Source: Oryzias latipes (taxonomy: Eukaryota; Chordata; Actinopteri; Beloniformes; Adrianichthyidae). From it: 64,000 nucleotides of DNA. The position numbers and the translations under genes were made by a program. The stretch covers positions 1,627,609-1,691,608 of the forward strand of contig NC_019863.2 of NCBI RefSeq assembly GCF_002234675.1, in the 5' to 3' direction. The notes under the pieces are model-generated. The model was not told where the DNA came from and did no database searches. It saw nothing but the letters and a program-made list of their open reading frames with translations. Shown in pieces: positions 33,817-44,300 of this stretch (the stretch's first letter is position 1; the number at the start of each line of letters is the position of its first letter).

Positions 33817-34875
33817 TTAAGACGTAGCTCGTCCAAATTCCTGCAGTTTCTCCTTAGCTCGCCGTGCTGCTCCATTTCCGCTTTTCTCGCCGGGTCGTTG
33901 CCATGGAAATCCATGAAGCAGCCGCTCCTGTATGACGTCATCTTCCGTGTTGTCCGGTGTGGGGAACTCCACCGAAAATCCTCTTCTTCTTAACTCCTCT
34001 GCCGCTTCCCGCGCAGATTCATAAACTTTCACTCCAGAGTCCCAGTGAATTCTCATCTTGGTGAAAGGAGTCTGAAAACGGACCCCCTTTTCCTTAAGCG
34101 CTTTTTTGACTCCGCTGTAATTTTTGCGCTTTTGGACCACCTCCGTCGGGTAATCATGATCGAAGATCAGCCGTCTCCCCTCCACCTCGATTTTCTTCTG
34201 CCATGCTGCTTTGAGGACCGATTCTTTGGTAGTGAATTGGAGAAAATTGACTATCATGGACCTCGGTGGTGCGCCGCGGCTTGGCTTTTGAGTGAGCGCT
34301 CGGTGGGCACGTTGGATCTGAAGGCTGATTTCTGGAGGCAGGGAGAGCTTCTCCAAGAGGAGTTTTGTAACATAGTCTGTCGCTGTGCCTTTTTCCTCGT
34401 CCTCCGGTATTCCAAATATTCGTATGTTGTTACGTCTGCTTCTTCCCTCGATGTCTGTGAGCCGCTCTCTTAATATTTTTTGATGCTGCAGAGATTTAGA
34501 GAGGGCATCTTTCACATCCATGTTCCAGGATTCGATTTGCGCGATGCGTTCTTCGGCCTCGGCAATTTGGGTTCCGTGCGTTTGAAGGGTTTTATTATTT
34601 GTCGCCAGTTGTTGGTGGATTTCTTGTTTCAATTCAGTGATTTCCTTCTTGACATCTTCTGTAACTTGCTCCTTCAAAGAGACCATGTCTTGTTTCATGT
34701 CAGCTCTTAGGTCACGGATTTCTTTGCTGATGGAGTCGAGTCCACAACGCATGGTTTCAGCTAGCTGGTTAGCACCAGCACGTTCGTCTCCGTCTTCTTT
34801 GGCTTTATCTACATTTTTTCCCTTCATCTGGTCTTGTCTTTTCATTTTTCCTCTGGTTTCGACTCCTCCTTTCAT
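33817..34875 (-). CDS. L1 ORF1 RNA-binding protein
   Basis: 352-residue protein. It has a charged N-terminus, a heptad-rich coiled coil at about residues 40-125 (DSISKEIRDLRADMK, TELKQEIHQQLATNNKTLQ), then an RRM with the L1 signature RSRRNNIRIFGIPED at about residues 140-155. The C-terminal domain includes RAHRAL and QKRKNYSGVKKALKEKGVRF. L1 ORF1 proteins trimerise, bind element RNA in cis and chaperone nucleic acids. Frame and length are intact. The AUG at 34875 is the first in frame after the short 5' UTR; a second (MKRQD) lies ten codons in. Confidence 0.9.
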   Translation of the reverse strand: MKGGVETRGKMKRQDQMKGKNVDKAKEDGDERAGANQLAETMRCGLDSISKEIRDLRADMKQDMVSLKEQVTEDVKKEITELKQEIHQQLATNNKTLQTHGTQIAEAEERIAQIESWNMDVKDALSKSLQHQKILRERLTDIEGRSRRNNIRIFGIPEDEEKGTATDYVTKLLLEKLSLPPEISLQIQRAHRALTQKPSRGAPPRSMIVNFLQFTTKESVLKAAWQKKIEVEGRRLIFDHDYPTEVVQKRKNYSGVKKALKEKGVRFQTPFTKMRIHWDSGVKVYESAREAAEELRRRGFSVEFPTPDNTEDDVIQERLLHGFPWQRPGEKSGNGAARRAKEKLQEFGRATS

Positions 34876-34985
34876 TGAGTGCTTATCTTCGTTTGTTAAT
34901 AGTGGATTCTTAGGAGTCTATTTTCCTGTTTTGTTGGGAGCATCGAATTACGCCGGCGACCCGTCCGCCATCTTCGAAAAAGCCC

Positions 34986-35124
34986 CTCGAAATATTTTCA
35001 AAAACCGCCCAGTTGCGATGAGAGCCCTGGAGTTTGGCCTGAATAGAGCTGTCACCCAAATATGAATCCAATCGGTAACCTCGCTTCCCTTCCACTGACT
35101 GGTCTCAGCAGCATCGTCCGCCAT
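34986..35124 (-). pseudogene. Myb/SANT-like domain fragment split by the L1 and frameshifted
   Basis: An ATG in good context (ACCATGG, 35124-35122) opens MADDAAETSQWKGSEVTD, then IHIW. One base is missing after IW, and the next frame continues GDSSIQAKLQGSHRNWAV and FENIS. This is the pattern of Myb/SANT-like domains found with PIF/Harbinger proteins and their domesticated relatives. The downstream piece continues beyond the L1 at 29515-29470 (EMAELGYRRS). The missing base and the L1 make it a pseudogene fragment. Confidence 0.65.
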
Positions 35125-35363
35125 GGTTGATGTTTATGTTCTTGTTCCCGCCTACTTCAACGCAGAATGATGACTTTTGTAGCGTATCAATGACATACGG
35201 GTCGGATACATTTGGCCTGGCCATACAGACGGAGGTCGCATTTGAAAAGATCGGATACGTATCGGATTCAGGACCACATACCCAAGTGGCCTGGGTCGCA
35301 TTTGAAAAGATCTGATCTGTGTCGTTCAGACTGTCATGAAAAGATCAGATACAGGTCGCATAG

Positions 35364-35404
<41 letters not shown>
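35364..35404. repeat. Poly-A run inside a probable DNA-transposon remnant
   Basis: About 35 consecutive A bases separate GATCAGATACAGGTCGCAT-type repeats (35210-35360) from CTGCAGTGTGAACGTAGTCT. The GGTCGCATTTGAAAAGATC motif occurs twice. No clean terminal repeats could be paired. Confidence 0.6.
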
Positions 35405-35406
<2 letters not shown>

Positions 35407-36034
35407 CGGAATTGGGTCGTTTCAGCCTGCAGTGTGAACGTAGTCTATGAGAGCACAGAACCCACAGCAGATTCTGATGCATCCACTTCTACATCAAAGG
35501 GCCTTTCAGGGTCAGCTTGGGTCAGAATTGGTGCAGAAGAGAACTTGTTTTTGAGAGAACTGAATGTTTCAGAGACCAAAATGTAGCAGGAAAACTCAAA
35601 CCCGTGACGTGGCTGGTTTGTTGTCCGTGGCTCGTGGCGTCACTGGAGGATATGACCGTGGCTCGTGGCGTGACTGGTGAATCGGCAGAGGCTCGTGGTG
35701 TGACTGGAAGAAGTGCTGAGGGTTGGATCCGGGAGAGTTGAAGAATCAGGCGACCGCTCGTGGTAATGGATTCCTGGGAACAAGGTAGAGAACGAGACTT
35801 AGGCAATACCTTAGATACGAAAGTTATAAACTTGGTGACTATGCACCATCAGGGGCAACGAACTGGCGATGAATGCTGGAGCTGGATCTCCTTTTGAAGG
35901 CAGGTAGGTGATGAGGTGAGTGGTCGCAGCTGTGTCGAATAAGGAGCCAAGCAGAGAGGGGGGGGGGGGAGCTCACAGAGGCACCATGACAGGTACTTGT
36001 CAATTATTTCAGCTAATTTAAAAAATCCTGCACA

Positions 36035-37375
36035 TTAAGGTCTGTCAAGACAAAAAGTCATCCATTCATCTTGTTCTTGGAGGCATTTCTGGATGGCAGT
36101 GCGGATGTTGTTTAGAAAGATTTGATTTCCTTGTAACGTTAAAGTTACTCCATCAAGTCTATACATTTTCTCATCATCAGGTGACAAATCTTGATGCTCA
36201 ACCACATCGTAGGACAGGTCGGTATACCCCTTCATAATGTCGTTGACTAATGCTCAGCTTTTATCCATCTGAAAAGGATGATCTATTTTCCAGCTTTTCC
36301 TTGGAATGATGAGGGACAAAACTATTCTCATTTGAGGGTGAGTTTGTCTCAGATGCCTCAGGTCTTGTAACAGTTGATTTACGATCTGTATTGGAGGCAT
36401 TTCTCCCAATTCTTTTCCTCCAACGTGGATAACCAAAACTTCAGGGGGACCATTTTCTTTGGAGATTGTGTGATAAAGGTTATCAACAACTTCCCTTCAG
36501 CCCATGTCTCTAATTCCAGTCCACTTAACATTAGCGTCAAGATTCAAGTTTTGTCCAAAAAGATGTTTAGCTGCAATCTGTGCCTGTCAAATATAACTTG
36601 ACCCAACAATCCAGACATCAGAGCGTCTCGTGACTTTGTGTGTTTCCATTGGTGAGCTGTTCGTTGAAAAGCTGAGGTCAGGGGAGCTTGATGTGTCCTC
36701 TTCCCTCTTCTCAGGCTGGATTCCTGTCTCAGATGGTGGTAGACTAGCAAAAAGGCTTTTAAACTCTGGTGTGTGCTGCCTACCCTGGTTGTCATTTTCA
36801 CAGATGACTTTCTGCTTTTTGGTTGGGGACAAATCTGTGCTGACTCTGCTCTGTGAGAGCTCCTCTGAACTGACTTTTCTTTTCAGATTAGGCTTTGGGT
36901 TGTCAGGCTGGATTGGGCCAAATGTAGAAGGGACACTGAGACATGACTGAGGCTGCTGAGTTTGGCCTCTTGACAATGTCTGGTGGAGAGTCTGCTCAAT
37001 GGTTTCACGGATGGAGCTTACAAACACTTCAAATCCTTTTGAGGTGAAGTGTATTCCACCTGGTTTGAACAGATGACTTTCAAATGGTGCCAGTTTTGGA
37101 TGCTCCATCACAGCACCATTGACTAATCATGCGCTGGATTGAATACTTTTGTCGACCGTCATCCTGTCGTCATTTATTTTACTCGGATCAAATGCCCCCC
37201 ATGCTAACCTTGGAGTTATGCAGGAATAAGCTATTTTCATTTGGGGAAAAGCTTGGTCTAGAGACAGTAGATCTGATTCTAAATGGTTTAAATGCTGGCT
37301 TGTGATGGTTTGGACACGTTCAGAAGAAAAACAACTGATCAGAAGGAAAAACATTATTTTAAACAGTTTAGTCAT
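36035..37375 (-). pseudogene. Decayed tandem SGNH/GDSL esterase ORF with four in-frame TGA codons
   Basis: One frame stays open for 446 codons except for TGA at 37129-37127, 36589-36587, 36499-36497 and 36256-36254. There are no TAA or TAG codons and no frameshift. The second half shows DVWIVGSSYI (block I), VLVIHVGGKELG (block III), RIVLSLIIPRKSW and RLDGVTLTLQGNQIFLNNI (block V). The first half has FPQMKIAYSCITPRLAWG and KPGGIHFTSKGFEVFVSSI, so there are two SGNH units, the first truncated. Such domains occur in ORF1 of fish L2/CR1 LINEs and in Ngaro elements. Key residues are degenerate (GSS for GDS, T for the block V His). Confidence 0.6.
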
Positions 37376-37428
37376 TCAAGAGTTTGTTGTCATATACACA
37401 ACAACGCTGAGCAATGAAATGCAAAGTC

Positions 37429-37584
37429 CAGATGACCCCACTCCCAACGTTAACATGCCTTGGGAGTGGGGTCTTCTGGACCCCACAAGACAGTCTGAAT
37501 TTCCTGACTGTTCCTCGGTTAGTGCACTTTATAACCTATGTGCTAGCTTGTGGGGTCATCTGGACCCCACAAACTAGCACAAGT
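37429..37584. mobile_element. TTAA MITE family, copy C
   Basis: Contains CAGATGACCCCACTCCCAAC, its inverted partner (GGGAGTGGGGTCTTCTGGAC) and CTTGTGGGGTCATCTGGACC. The adjoining segment around CTGACTGTTCCTCGGTTAGT is shared, inverted, with 42760-42803 beside copy B. The ends are less complete than in copy A. Confidence 0.55.
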
Positions 37585-37959
37585 GACAAAGGTGTGCAAA
37601 AATTATGTACAGATATGCAATGAGCTGGTCTGCCTCTGATTTTAGTTTTGCTGTATCTTCCTCCTTTTTGTTTTTCTTAATTTTTTTAAAAATGGTGTCT
37701 TTCTTTTCTTTTTTGTATGGTTAAGTCTGAATCGGAATCACTTTATTGCCAAGTACAGCGCATGTACAGGGAATTTGACTTCAGTAACTTCAGTAACTTG
37801 TGCTCTGTGCCATTTGAAATTGAATTTAATTGAATTTAATTGTGTATTGGCAGTTTTAAATTAGTAAAAAAAAACCGTTTTCTAGAGAAAATGAAAACTG
37901 GTGGTATTTTATTTATTTATTTTATTTAATTTGTATTTATCATATAAATAACTTGAAGA

Positions 37960-38329
37960 GAAAAACCGGAAACGACGTCATTTTTAAGTATCGCGATTTC
38001 CTTTCGGACTGAGTTCGTTGGTTTTAGTCGCCCTCACTCTCCGCTCCGTGAAGGGTTTCTACTGTAACAATAACTTTGCGACACCGCTCGCCCTGTCGAT
38101 AACGAAACACAAATCCAGCGTAAATCCATCTTTTTCAGATTAAAATCTCTTCGAAAGGAAATTCCTCTTTGTTTAAACGAAATGTTAGCAATAAACGCGC
38201 CATAAGAATAGAAAGATGAGTCATTACGCTTTGTTCATCTAAAAAGAGATATTATATGGGATGACGGAGTGAGTACATTACGATGTTTTTACGTAGGGTC
38301 ACAACGTGCAATAATACTAACCTGCAGCC
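37960..38329 (+). promoter_or_regulatory. wdr82: wdr82 upstream region and 5' UTR
   Basis: A CpG-bearing stretch upstream of the wdr82 start includes a GACGTCA half-CRE at about 37973-37979 and pyrimidine-rich initiator-like sequence near 38025-38060. The ATG is preceded by CTGCAG, which could be an acceptor for a 5' UTR intron, but no matching donor is obvious. No TATA box was recognised. Confidence 0.35.
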
Positions 38330-41300
38330 ATGAAGATCACAGACAGCGTGTTGAGGAGTTTCAGGGTCGCCAGGACGTATCGATGCAATTCAGAGAAGGT
38401 GAACTGTTTGGATTACAGCCCAAACGGAGAGAGTGTCATATCCAGCAGCAACGATGACTGCATTGTGTTGTATGACATGCAGGAGGGGAAGTAAGTCTGC
38501 CCCCCCCCATCATGATTTCCATCAGAAAGTTCTGCTGCTGATGTCTGATGCCTGTCCTCTACATGCAGACCCAGCAGAACCCTGTTCAGCAAGAAGTATG
38601 GAGTGGACCTCATCCGCTACACCTATGGAGACTCCAACACGGTGGTGTACACCTCCAACAAGCTGGACGGTCAGACCTTCTCCATCAGCTGTGTTCAGAA
38701 AGACAGACAAGCACATTAAATTAACTTATCCTCCATCCTTCAGACACCATCCGATACCTGTCCCTCACTGACAACAAGTACATCCGATATTTCCCGGGTC
38801 ACAGTGCGCGGTGAGTGCAGTCCCTGGATGTGAACGCTGTCAAAACCACGCAGAGGTTGGCTTCCTGTTCACAGCTTCCCATTGGCGAGGGCACTAAAGG
38901 AACACTAAGACCACCTCAGACCAGGTCCTGTTCAAAAACCACAGGACCTGGACTGCTCACACCTGGATTAAAATAGGCATTAGATAGTAAAGAATACATT
39001 AGTATTACACAGTTTCTGTTCTGTGAAACCATCACCTGGTTTGGGAAAATTACAAATAGGATGATTTTATGTAGTTCATTCATCTTTTTCTCTGTGTTTC
39101 CTTTCGGGGTCACGGGGCTTTCTGGAGCCTATCCCGGTCACATGCGGGTGAAGCCAGGGGACGCCCTGGACAGGTCGCCAGTTGTGTCACAGGGTCACAA
39201 ACCCATGTACTCTCACATTCACACCTAGGGACAATTTAGAGTAACCAATGAACCTATGAAGAATGTTTTTGGACGGTGGGAGGAAGCCGGAGACCCCGTA
39301 GAGAACCCACACATGTACGGGGTTTTCTCTGTGTCCACGCCAAACTCTCTCCACATTTCTCTTTCTGGACCCTGACATATTAATGTTTATCTCTTCCTTT
39401 TTCAGTGTCACCCTTCTCTTCCTCTGTCGTTGGTGTCTCTCCCTTCCTCATTTTCACAAATCAGAAACTGTGTTTAATGTATTCTTTACTATCTAATGCA
39501 TAATTTAATTCAGGTTTGAGCAGTCCAGTTCCACTCGCATTCACACCTAGGTACAATCTAGAGATGCCAAATAACCCATGAGGCATGATTTAGGAAAAGG
39601 AAAGGAGAAGATGCAAACTCCACACAAAGAACCCAGCTGGGATTTGAACCATCCTGCTGAGAGTGCTAACCACTCCCCCGCCATACAGCCACTGTGGCCA
39701 ATCTTTTCTAACTCTATGCAATTATTTGGCTTTAAAAAAATGTAGCCAGCCATAGTAAGTCCGTATTTGTCAAAATGAAGAGAGGGAAACAGCGAGGAGT
39801 TTCATTCCAGATGCGTTTCTCTTTAAAAATGTTTTTCTGATCTTTCATGAGGGCCTCCCAGCACTGGTCTCATTCAGCACATCCACGAACTTGTTTACAG
39901 TTTGCACTTCCTAACCTTACACTGTTTGATATGACTATTTTACGTGCTAATGTAAAAAAAAAAAGAATATACCAAAATTCTGACAACGGTCAGCAAAACG
40001 TTGACGTATAAAAAATGGATTGGTTGGTGGAAACCATTGTTCTGCCTTTTTTTATCTCAACCAAAAGACACATTTTTGACCTTATTGGACAGTAAAAGCT
40101 GATTGTACCCTGCAGGTTATTACACAACACTATGAAATCTTTAAGTTCCATGATGACATAAATCTCCTGGTGGCCACACAAACCCAAAATCCTCATCCTC
40201 ATCCTCATCCACCAGTCTTCATCAAACCATAAACCACAGCAGGACAGAACTAGGTTGACTTTCTGTGTTTCCTGAAGCCAGAGCTGTATAAACCTGCTTA
40301 GAAAGAAAGTGTTACCGTGTTACCACTGCAATCTTTTGATGTAGCTGTGTGAACAATGGCGGTCATGAGAATGGCCATTAAAGGCAGTTTGTCTGTGGAC
40401 CAGGGTGACCGCACTCTCCATGTCTCCTGTGGATGAGATGTTCATCTCCAGCTCCTTAGATAAGACCATCCGCATCTGGGATCTGCGCACTCCAGACTGT
40501 CAGGTAAACCCTTTCTATTCACTGTGTGTCGTTTAACACTTGGCTTCTAGTTATACACAAAAGTAATTCTAGTGTCTTAAACAAAAACACAAATATCCAC
40601 TCACAACAGCACAGTATGTTAGCAGTCAACACACCGTGTGTTCTCAGAAACACCATCATGTACAAAGCTCAACACATTTTTGGTTGAATGCTATAAAGTG
40701 TTCAAGTTTTCCTGTTTCTCTTTATTTTAGTATCTTCCGACATTTTTCTGCCGCTTAACTCCTACAATTTTTCAACTGTTTGAACCCTAAGTTCATCTGT
40801 TCAAACGTTCAGCTCTTTCAGCTTTTTCCAGCTTTGACTTTTGCTCCTTCAAATCCTTGAACTTTTCCAGATATTCCAGGATTTTTGCCTCCATTGAAAT
40901 AAACGGGGAATCCTTGGTGCAGAAGCTCGCTGGTTCGATACCCGGCTCTGGCGTTTTTTCACCAACATATCATTATTGTTATTGTGCTGTTTTCACTGAA
41001 TTTATGGTCAACTTTGATCATTTCTTTCCTTCTTTATTTTTTTGTGCCAGTTATAACCCTCTAAGTTTCATTTTCATTCAGCTCTATAGCATTCAACCCT
41101 GAATTTTCATCTGGAAATGCAGCTTCTTCTAGTTCATAATGAACTTTTAAAACTCTAGAAAAATGTTTTTGTTTTTTTTTCACATGAAGAGTTGATTGAA
41201 ATGAAACGCAGAGGTGAAACTGGGTTACAGCTTTTCTGTTGTTTTTCTCTCTGGTTTCTTCTGTTCTCCAGGGTTTGACCAATCCACTTGGGAGACCTAT

Positions 41301-44300
41301 ATGTTCCTTTGACCCGGATGGACTCATTTTTGCGGCGGGGGTGGAGTCCCGGGCCATTAAGCTGTATGACCTGCGTGCTTTCGACAAGGTCAGATTTACA
41401 GGTCCAAATCAATGTGGATGCAGACGTCTGCAGACAGCTGTCACGTTTCTAGAACTCAATCCTCACAGACATGACAGACAAACATGAGCAGCATCCATGT
41501 CAGCATGCAAGCAAAGTTTGTTTACCGAACACTTTTCACAGGAAACAATATATTTGTTTTCTCTGCTCCTGATTCACAATGATTGGAATAAAAAAATACT
41601 TAGAAATGAAATGTTGAGCTTAGTTGTCGTCCATCATCAGAAAAACGGCGTAAGAACATGTTAAGAACACAGCTTCTATTGGAGTGGGTCTTTAAACATG
41701 TTAATAGACGTTTGTGATGAAATGAATCAGTTTCTAGGTCTGCATTGGATACCAGAGACCTCCACTTGGAGATGTTCCTCTCTGCAGGAAGAAACCATTT
41801 CTGGTTTATCAATAAAGAACATAACAATACAAGTGACAGTGAGATTCTGAAGCTTCCCTCTTCTTCTTAACTCCTTCTGCGATTTTTCAGCTGTTTGAAC
41901 CATTCAACTGTTCAAATGTTCAGCTGCTTCAGGTTTTTCCAGCTGTGACTTTTGCTCCTTCAAATCCTTGAACTTTTCCAGATATTCCAGGATTTTTGCC
42001 TTCATTGAAATCCATGGGGAATCCTTGGTGCAGAAGCTCGCTGGTTCGATACCCGGCTCTGACATCTTTTTTCCACAAACAGATCTTTTTTGTTATTGTG
42101 CTGTTTTCACTTTATTTATGGTCAACTTTGATCATTTCTTACTTATTTATTTATCATTTGCGAGTTATAACCCTTTAAGTTGGATTTTCATTCGGTAATA
42201 TAGCATCAACCCTTCATCTTCTTCTGGAAAAGCAGCTCCTTCTAGTTCAATAATCACATGACTGTGTTTCAGTTCAATCAGCTTACCCCCGAACTTCTAA
42301 AAGACTTAACAGTGTTGGACTGTCCTTTTAATGCAATTACGACTACTTTCTTTTTTCTTTTCTTTTTTGACGCCAGACATGACGTCACCCTTTGCTGAAT
42401 TTATCAGATCATCTCCCTTGTGCAGTATGTTTCCACCCTTTTTCAGATTGTTTCAACGCAATGCATTGTGGTCTATATTTACCAATCTAGTGAGCATTGA
42501 TGAATTGCAAAAACACAGTTTTTTTGGAGAGATTTCTGGGAAATTTCCAAGGCTAACGCCTTACCCCTTGTGCTGTCTTATGGGTCAAGATGACCCCACC
42601 CTTCCATTGACGTGTTCTCCCTACCATAACAAAGGTGGATAAAGGTGGAAAGATTTCATGTAATCCATGGACACCAGTGAAGATCACAAATCATTGAAGA
42701 AAAAAGGTTCAGAGCACTGTCTAGTGGGTCTAGATGACCCCACAAGATAGCACATAGGTTATAAAGTGCACTAACCGAGGAACAGTCAGGAAATTCAGAC
42801 CTGCAGAGCCTCCTGGTCCACATGTGGGTCACATGAACTGTTCACATGCGTTTGACTGCAGCTGCACGTACGTCATACTCTCAGCAGCCATGCACAATGA
42901 TGTCAGTGTGCAGAATGATCTGCTTCATCCAAGTAAAGCTGTTTCTGAATGTCTTCAATCTGTCTGTTGAAAGGGCCCCTTTGCCAACTTTGAGACCCGG
43001 TTTAACCGCGTCTGTGACTGGACCGGACTGAAGTTCAGCAATGACGGCAAACAGATCCTCATCTATACAAACGGAGGCGCCATTCGCATCCTGAATGCTT
43101 TCAGCGGTTCTGTGCTGCATACATTTTCAGTAAGTCAGCCATTGTTTCAGATACATGAGTTGAATCTGTTCTTATAGATCTGGGAGGCCTTTGGCAGGAG
43201 AGGGTGATGCTGGGAATGTAGGTATTGATTTGATACCAAGTGGTCAGAGGGCTAATATTGCTAACATCGGTACCATGACCTTTTCCTGGAAATGTTTCAT
43301 CATAGAATAATTTTGGAAAACAACATTTTTTGTTAATGAAGTGTATAATAAAACATAGGACAGATACTTTTGGCAAATGAAAATGTTTATTAAGTAATTA
43401 CGACAACCCTAAGAGATCAAACATAAAATATAGAACAACTATATTAATAATGGCACAATACTACAAGGAGAAGAAAACTGTAACTGGTGCAAAATTGGGA
43501 AAAAAAGGCTCCATGTAACAATACAACATTGTACTTTTATTGTGTCTGCAACACAACAAATAGTCCTGCCAGTGTTTACACAGCCAGACAACGTTGCCAG
43601 GTTGGACAGTTTCCCGCACAAATTGGGGAGGTATTTGGGTGATTCTCTGAAATCAGTGCAGTTTGTGTCCCACAGATTTACCTCACAGATTTTCGTATAA
43701 ATTAAGCCATAAAACGCATTTTAAAACAAGAAATGGAAAAGATCCATTCGTCTGCATTAAAGCAAACAAAATTAGTGAGAAAATTATGTTTTGTAAAATG
43801 TCATGGGTTGCTGAGGTGTAGAGGTCAGCCAAATGAGCCTGTCCCCACCAACCAAAGTGACTTTTTCACTGAATGCAAAACTGATGAAAATAGCCAATAA
43901 CCACGTGTTTTTTCTGCTGACGTGATGATTTGCCTATTTAGTTTCACTTAAATAAAAGCAATATTAGAAAAATACATGAATCTTTATAAAATTGCACCAT
44001 TTAATCATGTCCTTCAGTTTTGTTTAACACCGTAACCAATGAGTTATTTCGCTAGAGGAGAGACGCCCGCTTGGGAAGCCTGGCCGACGGTGGCGGAGCA
44101 CGACGCCATCTTGGTGAGGTCATTGGCGCCCAAATGACAATGATTTCTATAGCCTTTAGTGGCATCTAAGTAGCTTTTATATTATTTATATATATTTATA
44201 CATATATAAATAAATATAATATATATATATACACATACATCATTTGTTGTTAAACAAGAGAAACACTCAGCCATAGAAGCTCAAACTTTAATGAAAAATG

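Larger units (their letters stand above)
29516..34985 (-). mobile_element. Full-length L1-clade LINE, both ORFs open, with 14-bp target duplication
   Basis: The duplication CTCGAAATATTTTC lies at 29502-29515 and 34986-34999. A 19-base T run (29516-29534) is the poly(A) tail on the minus strand. The 5' end begins GGGGCTTTTTCGAAGATGGC; the 5' UTR is only about 110 bases. ORF1 (34875-33817) and ORF2 (33609-29707) are both uninterrupted and separated by 207 bases. The element is about 5.47 kb. Intact ORFs and an exact duplication suggest a young and possibly mobile copy. It resembles the L1 lineage described from medaka (Swimmer). Confidence 0.92.

Noticed and set aside
36035-37375. Selenoprotein reading of the TGA-rich ORF
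   Set aside because: The TGA sites fit decayed Arg codons, catalytic residues are already degenerate, and no SECIS-like element was recognised.
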